From assembly GCF_002024165.1 (NCBI RefSeq), contig NZ_MWQN01000001.1, forward strand, positions 5,456,001 to 5,520,000: a stretch of 64,000 bases of DNA. The letters are read 5' to 3'. The translations under genes were made by a program, and so were the position numbers. This stretch comes from Embleya scabrispora (GTDB taxonomy: Bacteria; Actinomycetota; Actinomycetes; Streptomycetales; Streptomycetaceae). The notes beneath the pieces were generated by a model. It searched no databases. It worked only from the letters and a program-made list of their open reading frames with translations, and was not told the origin of the DNA. Positions 16,769 through 25,554 of the stretch are shown one piece after another (the first letter of the stretch is position 1; each line of letters begins with the position of its first letter).

Positions 16769-17977
16769 TCAGTGCCGCCGCCGGCGCACGGCCAGGGCGA
16801 GCGCGCGTACGGCCGTGACCGCCGCCGGCAGCGGATCGTCCAGCGCCAGCCAGGCCGCCTCCACCCCGCCGTGCCCCGGCGCGCGGCCGGGCGGCCGAGC
16901 CGCGCCGCAGCGCCCCCGGTAGGCCACGAACGCGGCGAGATCCAGGTGCTCGGCGACGTAGCGCCGACCCTCGCGCTGGCCACCCGAGGGGATCGGCCGC
17001 CCCGTCAGGTCCAGATGCAGCGCACGCACCACGTCGAGACCCCGCGCGGTCTCGAACATGCGGAACTGGGCGCCCACCCGGGGATTGAAGTCGACCAGCT
17101 TGTAGCGTCCGTCGCGCAGGTCGAGCCGCCAGTCCAGATCGGCCGGACCCCGGTAGCCGAGCGCCCGACACAGCCGGGCGGAACGGCGGGCAAGCCCCGG
17201 GTTGGCCAGCGCCCGGGCGTACGTGGTCACCCCCGCGTGCGGCGGCCAGGAGCGGAGCTTGAGACCGGTGAACACCGGCGCGCACCGGCCGTCCGGCGCG
17301 GCGTACAGGTGCACGATCCAGTCCTGCGCCGCCTCGCGCGGCACGTATGCCTGCAACAACACCCCGCGCGGCTCGCCGACCAGCGCGAGCAGCACGCGCC
17401 GGTCGTGGACCAGCGTGGTGCCCGGCACCACCGGCGCCCGCAGCCGATCCCACGGCGCGAGGTTCTTCACCACCACCGGAAAGCCCAACTCGGCGGCGAA
17501 CGCGACCAGTTGTCCACGGTCGGCGGGGAAGCGGGTGGCCGGCGCGGGGACCCCGTGGGCCAGGCAGCGCCGGTAGAGCCCGCGCTTGCCCGCCAGCCCG
17601 GCGGGCAGTTCCGGGTCGATCTTGGGCAGCAGGAAGCACTCCGCGAGGCGGTCCTGGGCGCCGGCGGCCAGCAGCGCCGCCTCGTCGTCGGTGGGCACCA
17701 GGACCGCGCGGGCGGGCAGTCGGCGGCCGATGCCGAGCAGTTGCTCCACCAGCGCCCGCGGGTCCTCCAGGCCGGTGGTGGGCCACACGTGCCGCCGACT
17801 CAGGTGCCGGGACAGGGCGGTGGGCGTGTACGCGTCCTCGACCACCGCGTGCACCGGCACACCCGCGCGCCCGAGCGAGCGCACCGCGCCGACCGAGCCC
17901 TGGTGCAGCGGATAGCGGCCGACCTTGAACAGCAGCGCGGGCACCGAACGATCCAGCTCGACTCCTCGGACAACCAT
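16769..17977 (-). CDS. ATP-grasp ligase-like protein
   Basis: A 402-residue protein of the ATP-grasp superfamily, which joins a carboxylate to an amine, thiol or similar via an acyl-phosphate. The N-terminal domain SVGAVRSLGRAGVPVHAVVED is the typical pre-ATP-grasp Rossmann-like part. The nucleotide-binding loop GFPVVVKNLAPWDR and the late metal-binding DLDWRLDLRDGRYKLVDFNPRVG (acidic and Asn ligands) are visible. I cannot name the substrate; relatives are often annotated as carboxylate-amine ligases. The start ATG at 17977 has GGAGG nine bases upstream; the longer frame to 18085 has no support. It shares a 94-base divergent promoter region with the flavin monooxygenase and leads directly into GH16, suggesting modification of the surface glycan. 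Confidence 0.85.
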   Translation of the reverse strand: MVVRGVELDRSVPALLFKVGRYPLHQGSVGAVRSLGRAGVPVHAVVEDAYTPTALSRHLSRRHVWPTTGLEDPRALVEQLLGIGRRLPARAVLVPTDDEAALLAAGAQDRLAECFLLPKIDPELPAGLAGKRGLYRRCLAHGVPAPATRFPADRGQLVAFAAELGFPVVVKNLAPWDRLRAPVVPGTTLVHDRRVLLALVGEPRGVLLQAYVPREAAQDWIVHLYAAPDGRCAPVFTGLKLRSWPPHAGVTTYARALANPGLARRSARLCRALGYRGPADLDWRLDLRDGRYKLVDFNPRVGAQFRMFETARGLDVVRALHLDLTGRPIPSGGQREGRRYVAEHLDLAAFVAYRGRCGAARPPGRAPGHGGVEAAWLALDDPLPAAVTAVRALALAVRRRRH

Positions 17978-17996
17978 CTCGTCGCCTCCCCGTCCG

Positions 17997-18026
17997 GACC
18001 TTTCTAGCAGCGCGAACCGACCTTTC
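17997..18026. promoter_or_regulatory. Direct repeats in divergent promoter region
   Basis: GACCTTTC occurs at 17997-18004 and again at 18019-18026, a 22-base (two helical turns) period, inside the 94 bases shared by the divergently transcribed ATP-grasp and flavoprotein genes. A site for one regulator controlling both directions is possible. Confidence 0.4.
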
Positions 18027-18071
18027 ACCGGATAAGCAAACAATCCACTCGAATATCCGAAGGGCACCGCC

Positions 18072-19250
18072 ATGACCGTGGCCATCGTCGGAGCCGGCCC
18101 CTACGGCCTCTCGCTCGCCGCCCACCTGCGCCAGCTCGGGGTGACCGCACGTGTGTTCGGCGAACCGCTGGAGAGTTGGCGGCGGCACATGCCGATCGGC
18201 ATGCTGCTGAAATCCAGGCCCGACGCCTCCTCGATCCCCGCACCCAGGCCCGGATTCACCCTGGCCTGCTTCCAACGCGCCCGCGGCGAGCGCCCGCTGA
18301 CGGGCGATCAGCCGGTGCCGCTGGAGCTGTTCGTGGCCTACGGGCGGTGGTTCGCCGACCGCCTGGTCCCGGACGTGGAGCGCGAGCGGATCACCGGCAT
18401 CGAGCCCGCCGGGCACGGCTTCGTGCTCGCCCGGGACGGCGGCCCGGACCTGGCGGTCGACGCGGTGGTGCTGGCCACCGGCCTGGCCGCGCACCGCTAC
18501 GTTCCGGCCGTGCTCGAACACCTCGGCGACGACCTGGTCTCGCACCCCGCGCAGCACCCCGACCTGGCCGAACTCGGCGCGGACCGGGACATCGTGGTGA
18601 TCGGCTCCGGCCAATCGGCCCTGGAAAGCGCCGCGTTGCTGCACGAGGGCGGCGCCGCACGGGTGCGGGTGTTCGGCCGCGCCGGGCGTATCCGGTTCGC
18701 CGCTCCGCCCCGGGCCCGGCGGCTCACCCCCGACTCGCCGCTGGGAGCCGGCTGGACCATCGCCGCCGCCGCGCGGGGCCAGGCCGCGTTCCGGCTGCTG
18801 CCCGCCTGCGTCCGGGTCGACCTGGCCCGGCGCATCCTCGGCCCGTCCGCCGCGTGGTGGTTGCGCGATCGGCTGGACGGGCGGGTCCCGGTCCGGGACG
18901 CGCAGACCGTCACCCGGGCCCGGCGCGAACCCGACGGGCGGGTGCGGATGTGGCTGCGGGACCGGACCGGCTATCAGCGCCAGGTACACGCCGACCACGT
19001 GCTCGCCGCGACCGGCTACCGGGTGGACCTGGCCGCCCTGGGCTTCCTGCCGCCGCCCCTGCGGCGCCGGATCGCCACGGTGGGCGGACTGCCCGCGCTC
19101 GACGCGTCGTTCGAGACCACCGTGCCCGGCCTGTACGTCACCGGCCCGCCCGCCGCCGCCACCTTCGGCCCGGCGATGCGCTTCGTCCACGGCGGCGACT
19201 TCGCCTCCCGCCGCCTCGCGGCGGTACTGGCAGCCCGCTTCCAGGCCTGA
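18072..19250 (+). CDS. FAD/NAD(P)-dependent monooxygenase (lysine/ornithine N-hydroxylase-like)
   Basis: A 392-residue flavoprotein with two dinucleotide-binding motifs: FAD site VAIVGAGPYGLSLA at the N-terminus and NAD(P)H site DIVVIGSGQSALESAALL near residue 178. LAATGYRVDLAALGFL is the late ATG-type motif of flavin-containing monooxygenases. The overall layout is that of the SidA/IucD/PvdA class, which hydroxylate side-chain amines, but no siderophore gene is nearby. Its position, divergent from the ATP-grasp gene beside the polysaccharide operon, suggests it modifies an amine-bearing group in that pathway; this is inference. ATG at 18072 follows AAGGG by seven bases. Confidence 0.88.
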   Translation: MTVAIVGAGPYGLSLAAHLRQLGVTARVFGEPLESWRRHMPIGMLLKSRPDASSIPAPRPGFTLACFQRARGERPLTGDQPVPLELFVAYGRWFADRLVPDVERERITGIEPAGHGFVLARDGGPDLAVDAVVLATGLAAHRYVPAVLEHLGDDLVSHPAQHPDLAELGADRDIVVIGSGQSALESAALLHEGGAARVRVFGRAGRIRFAAPPRARRLTPDSPLGAGWTIAAAARGQAAFRLLPACVRVDLARRILGPSAAWWLRDRLDGRVPVRDAQTVTRARREPDGRVRMWLRDRTGYQRQVHADHVLAATGYRVDLAALGFLPPPLRRRIATVGGLPALDASFETTVPGLYVTGPPAAATFGPAMRFVHGGDFASRRLAAVLAARFQA

Positions 19251-19264
19251 CCGCCGCCGACCCC

Positions 19265-19600
19265 CGCGGCGCGTCAGCGCCCACCACCTGAGCCCCCCAC
19301 GCGATCGACGCGCGCAGCGCGGAGAGCGGCGGAGCCGCAAAACTCGGCTGGGCGACCCGAAACGAAGCGCATGGCCACCCAGCCCCGATCGAGGAACCAC
19401 TTTCCTGCGGAGGAGCGGAAAACCCCCGCCGCCCCCCGTGGCGCGTCAGCGCCCACGACCCGGTCCGCCCACGCGATCGACGCGCGCAGCGCGGAGAGCG
19501 GCGGAGCCGCAGAACTTGGGTCGGATGGCCCGGAGCGAAGCGGAGGGACAGCCGACCCCGAGCGAGGGGCCACTTTTCTGCGGAGGAGCGAAGCGGGGGA
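19265..19600. repeat. Imperfect ~172-bp direct duplication
   Basis: Two copies, about 19265-19436 and 19437-19600, both opening with GCGCGTCAGCGCCCA (19269 and 19441, 172 bases apart) and sharing CGATCGACGCGCGCAGCGCG and a TGCGGAGGAGCG element. The two diverge in the middle. Only the second copy carries the long terminator-like stem at its end. Noncoding, between two convergent genes. Confidence 0.8.
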
Positions 19601-19620
19601 GCAGAAAAGTGGCCCCTCGC
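19562..19620. terminator. Bidirectional stem-loop terminator, perfect 20-bp arms
   Basis: Arms 19562-19581 and 19601-19620 are exact reverse complements (core GGGGCCACTTTTCTGC / GCAGAAAAGTGGCCCC) around a 19-base loop. It lies between the convergent flavin monooxygenase and FdhF-like genes, 25 bases past the latter's stop codon. Confidence 0.85.
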
Positions 19621-19644
19621 GAGCCGGCGCGAAGCGCCCAACAA

Positions 19645-21921
<2,277 letters not shown>

Positions 21922-22017
21922 GCGGGTGCTCCTGCGGCTCGAAGCGGTCGTATCGACACGACTCGACACGACCCTGATGCCCCGTACGTTACGCCCCCGG
22001 GTTTCGCCCACCGCAGC

Positions 22018-23193
22018 TCAGCGGCCCCGGAGCAGCACCGTCCCGCGGGCGGCCCCGTCCAGGCTCTCGGTGTGCAGCCGTTGCGGGGCCACCCCCAATT
22101 CGCCGGTCAGCCGGTGCGCGGTGGCCCGGACCAGGGCCGCCGACCCGCTGACGAACACGTCGTGGTCCGCCCAGTCGCCGTACCTGGCCAGCACGTCGGG
22201 CAGCGCGCCCTGGTCGCCCGCGAACGAGCGGTCGTGGGTGACCGCGGGGATCACGTTCAACCACGGGTACACGTCGGCCATCGCGGACAGCGCGCCCAGG
22301 TCGTACAGGTCCGTCCCGTACTTGGCGCCGATGAACACATGCGCGCGGTGCGCCAGCTGACGCTGCGCCATGTGCTCCACCAGCGCCTTGATCGGCGCCA
22401 GGCCGGTGCCGTAGGCCACGCACAACGTCCGGCGCAGCGTCTCGCCGCGCAACACCAGGCCGCCGCGCGCCGGGCCGAGCCGGATCCGGTCGCCGACCCG
22501 GGCCCGGTGTACCAGCGCGTTGCTCACCCACCCCGCCGGCACCGCCCGCACGTGCAGCTCCAGCCGGCCGTCGACGCGCGGGGCGTTGGCGATCGAGTAG
22601 TGCCGCCACACCCTGGGCCACCACGGGGTCTCCACCGTGACGTGCTGGCCGGGGTGGTAGGGCAGCGGGCGATTCGGCTCGACGGTGATCACCGCGATGT
22701 CCCGGCCGCGCGGCTCGTGGGCGGTGATCACCGCGTCCCACCACGCCGGCGCGTCCTCGGCGTCGTCGGCGGCGGCCTCGATCATCACCGCCGCCGCCCA
22801 CGTGTACACCTCCACCCAGGCCGCCTGGAGTTCCGGCGTCCAGCGTTCGCCCAGGTAGCGGGCCAGCGCGCCGATCAGCGCGCTGCCGACCGCGTCGTAG
22901 TGCTCGTCCAGCACCCCGTACTTACGGTGGTCCCGGCCCAATCCGCGCAGGTAGCGGCGTAACTCGTGCGGTTCGTCGCTGCTCGCGCCGACCCGGAGCA
23001 GCGCGGCGAGGAGGCGGTCGCGCTGGTGGTCCATGGCCGGCGGGAACAGCGCGCGCAGGTCGGGGCGGCGCAGGAACAGCAGCGCGTAGAAGTGCGAGAC
23101 CAGATCGTGCGCGGCGGGCGCGACGGCCTCGAGGCTGCCGCGGAGCAGATCGGCCCGGGAGGGATCGGGACTTCCGGACATGACGGACCGCAT
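22018..23193 (-). CDS. Flavohemoglobin-type globin-reductase protein
   Basis: A 391-residue two-domain protein. Residues about 10-145 are a globin, with the proximal-histidine region DHRKYGVLDEHYDAVG typical of flavohemoglobins. The remainder is a ferredoxin-NADP reductase-like module: FAD-binding WRHYSIANAPR (R-x-Y-S) and the NAD-binding CVAYGTGLAPIKALVEHM (G-x-G-x-x-P). Family members oxidise nitric oxide to nitrate in the cytoplasm. This copy deviates from canonical Hmp around the distal pocket, so other O2/NO or reductase roles are possible. ATGs at 23193 and 23181 are both usable. It may be co-transcribed with the molybdoenzyme gene 96 bases downstream. Confidence 0.88.
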   Translation of the reverse strand: MRSVMSGSPDPSRADLLRGSLEAVAPAAHDLVSHFYALLFLRRPDLRALFPPAMDHQRDRLLAALLRVGASSDEPHELRRYLRGLGRDHRKYGVLDEHYDAVGSALIGALARYLGERWTPELQAAWVEVYTWAAAVMIEAAADDAEDAPAWWDAVITAHEPRGRDIAVITVEPNRPLPYHPGQHVTVETPWWPRVWRHYSIANAPRVDGRLELHVRAVPAGWVSNALVHRARVGDRIRLGPARGGLVLRGETLRRTLCVAYGTGLAPIKALVEHMAQRQLAHRAHVFIGAKYGTDLYDLGALSAMADVYPWLNVIPAVTHDRSFAGDQGALPDVLARYGDWADHDVFVSGSAALVRATAHRLTGELGVAPQRLHTESLDGAARGTVLLRGR

Positions 23194-23319
23194 CCTCGTG
23201 TGCTCGGAGAGCGACCCGACAGCCGGACATGTACCACCGAAGCCGGAAACCGCCGGTCGCCCGAAGGGGAAGTGACCCGACAGTACGCGCCGGTCCGATT
23301 GCGGAGGGTGGGTAATGCG

Positions 23320-23353
23320 GTAAGCCCGCCGCGGGCAACCGCGACGGGCTTAC
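23320..23353 (-). terminator. Stem-loop terminator
   Basis: GTAAGCCCG at 23320 pairs with CGGGCTTAC at 23345, and inside it CGCGG pairs with CCGCG around a 4-base loop (one C/A mismatch). It starts 37 bases beyond the stop of the minus-strand solute-binding protein gene. Confidence 0.75.
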
Positions 23354-23390
23354 GCTTGAGGATTTCTTACGCCGTGTGGGTGACACCGCG

Positions 23391-25457
23391 TCAGGGGCGG
23401 TATTCGCTGAAGCTGCCCCCGATCCTCGCGTCCTGCTCGGCGCCGGCGACGACCGGGTCGGCGCCGCCCAGCACCTTTTCGGCGAAGTCCTTGAGCGGGA
23501 CGGCCGACCAGCCCGGTGCGGCCGGGTACGGCTTGCCCTGGGCGAGCGCGGTCAGCGTCGCGGCCCGGGCCGGGTTGGCGGCGCCCGAGGTGGTGGTCAG
23601 GCCGCCGAGCGCCGGGACCGTCTCGTTCTCGTTCGCCCAGCGCTCCTGCCACACCGACGAGGCCATCACCCGAAGCAGATTGGTCGCCCCGATCGGATGT
23701 CCGGTCTTCGCCGACACGGCCAGCACACCGGCCCACACGCCGACCGTCGCGGCCTTTCCGGCGGTGGTCCCGGGCATCGGGAAGGCGCCCAGGTTGCGGG
23801 CCGTCTCGGGGGAGGTGCGCAGCAGTTCGGCCACCACCCAGTCCGGCTGGATCGCCATCGCGGCCTTGCCGGCGGTGAGTACGGCGGTGATGGTGCCGGC
23901 CGGGTCCTTGTACTCCTCGACGTTCTTCGGCGCGCTCGAATAGGACTGGAGCTTTTGGAAGAACGCGATGCCCGCGCGGCCCGCGTCGGTGTTCAGGCGC
24001 CCGGCCCAGCGCTCGTTCTGCTGCACGGCTATCTCGCAGCCGTTCGCGTACAGGCACGCGGCGATCGTCTGCCAGGCCCGGCCGACCAGGTGCAGCGCCT
24101 CGAACTTCGGGTCGCTCGCATAGTGCTGCTCGAGCTTGTCCAACTGGGTGATCCACTCGTCGCGCGTGGTGGGCACCACGAACCCGGCCGGATCGCACAG
24201 CCGCTTGTCGTACACCACGACCGGGGCGTACACGTCCATCGGCAGCGCGTACAGCTTGCCGTCGACGGTGCAGGCGGCCCGGGCCGCCGGATGCCAGGCG
24301 TCCGCGTTCAACCGCTTCGCGTACGGGGTCAGGTCGAGCAGTGTGCCCTGCTTGACCCGGCGGGCCAGGCCCAGGCTGTCCACCTGGAAGAGGTCGGGGC
24401 CGTTGCCCGCGGCGAGTGCGGTGTCCAGCTTCGACGGGTCGGCGATCTCCTGGACCTCGCTGCGGAGGGTGCCGAGCGGGTCCACCTTGACCAGTGCGGC
24501 GGCCAGGTCGGTGTTGGTCTTCGCCTGGTCGACGCCCGGGGTGAAGAGCTTGTCCAGCCACATGGTGAGCGTGTACGGACCGCTCTCGGCGGTGGGCGGC
24601 TCGGGGGCGGTCGGCGGCCCCGGCGGCACCGGGGCGGGGGTGGTGGGATCCGGCTTGGGCGGCGGGGCGGCGCTCTTGTCGTCGTCCCGAGTGAGCAGCC
24701 ACGCCGTGACCCCGCCACCGGCCGCGACGGCCGCCGCGACCGAGCCGGCCACGATCATCCGGCGCCGGGAGGTGCCGGCGCCTCCGGCGGGCTGCGGCGG
24801 TTGCGGGCCCCAGCCACCGGGCGCGCTCGGGTACTGCGGCGGCCCGCCGGGGTAGTGCGGCGCGGCCCCCGGGTACGACGCGCCGGCGCCATACCGCGCC
24901 CCCTGGCCGGGGGACTGCGCGGGTTGCCCTGCCGGGTACTGCGGTGCCCGGCCGGGGTGCTGCACGGGCTGCCCTGCCGGGTACTGCGGTGCCTGGTTCG
25001 GGTATTGCGGTGCCTGGCCGGGCGGCTGTGCGGATTGCCCCGCCGGGTACTGCGGAGTCCGGCCCGGGGGCTGCGCGGATTGCCCTGCCGGGTATCGGGG
25101 TGCCTGGCCCGGGGGCTGCATGGGCTGCCCGGCCGGGTACTGCGGTGCCTGGCCGGGCGGGTAGCCCGGTGTCGCCCCCGCGGGCGGTTGCGGCACCGGG
25201 CCTGCCGGGGGCTGCACCCCCGGCGGGTACCCGGGGGCCTGGCCGGCCGAAAAGTGTGGGGCCGCGCCTCCCGGCCGGCCGGGAGGCGGGCCCGCCGGCT
25301 GTTGCCCCGCCGGCCCGCCGGCGACGTGCGCGGGCGGACCGGCCGGCTGCCCAGGGGGCGGCGGCACGGCCATTGGGGCATACGTGGGCCGAGGCGGTGG
25401 TTCGGCCGACGGGTCGTCGTCCCTCGACGCGGGTGGTTCCTCGTTCCACGACGACAC
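23391..25457 (-). CDS. Membrane-anchored solute-binding protein with proline-rich repeat N-terminus
   Basis: A 688-residue protein. Residues 1-220 or so are a proline/glutamine-rich tract with many copies of a PPGQAPQYPAGQ-type 12-residue repeat. Then comes SRRRMIVAGSVAAAVAAGGG, a single membrane segment with a twin-arginine-like flank, followed by an extracellular family-1 solute-binding domain (VVVYDKRLCDPAGF, AWQTIAACLYANG, GKAAMAIQPDWVV, GAFPMPGTTAGKAATVGVWAG). No transporter permease or ATPase gene is nearby, so a sensing or scaffolding role is more likely than uptake; this is inference. The start is GTG at 25457, seven bases after GGAGGAG, which is better than the ATG at 25490. It is paralogous to the next gene upstream and probably in one operon with it (97-base gap). 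Confidence 0.85.
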   Translation of the reverse strand: MSSWNEEPPASRDDDPSAEPPPRPTYAPMAVPPPPGQPAGPPAHVAGGPAGQQPAGPPPGRPGGAAPHFSAGQAPGYPPGVQPPAGPVPQPPAGATPGYPPGQAPQYPAGQPMQPPGQAPRYPAGQSAQPPGRTPQYPAGQSAQPPGQAPQYPNQAPQYPAGQPVQHPGRAPQYPAGQPAQSPGQGARYGAGASYPGAAPHYPGGPPQYPSAPGGWGPQPPQPAGGAGTSRRRMIVAGSVAAAVAAGGGVTAWLLTRDDDKSAAPPPKPDPTTPAPVPPGPPTAPEPPTAESGPYTLTMWLDKLFTPGVDQAKTNTDLAAALVKVDPLGTLRSEVQEIADPSKLDTALAAGNGPDLFQVDSLGLARRVKQGTLLDLTPYAKRLNADAWHPAARAACTVDGKLYALPMDVYAPVVVYDKRLCDPAGFVVPTTRDEWITQLDKLEQHYASDPKFEALHLVGRAWQTIAACLYANGCEIAVQQNERWAGRLNTDAGRAGIAFFQKLQSYSSAPKNVEEYKDPAGTITAVLTAGKAAMAIQPDWVVAELLRTSPETARNLGAFPMPGTTAGKAATVGVWAGVLAVSAKTGHPIGATNLLRVMASSVWQERWANENETVPALGGLTTTSGAANPARAATLTALAQGKPYPAAPGWSAVPLKDFAEKVLGGADPVVAGAEQDARIGGSFSEYRP

Positions 25458-25554
25458 GGTGCGGCTCCTCCGAGAGTGGGCGACAGGCATGGCCGGGTGC
25501 CATGCCTGCGCAAACCCTAGGCCGCGCGGTGACCGTTGCCGCCGGGGAGATCCG

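Noticed and set aside
15594-19400. Very long minus-strand open frame (and similar ones at 11685-15038, 1580-3892, 59204-62005)
   Set aside because: They lie antisense or out of frame to genes with clear families, are Arg/Pro/Gly-rich and lack ribosome binding sites; they are the usual by-product of extreme GC bias.
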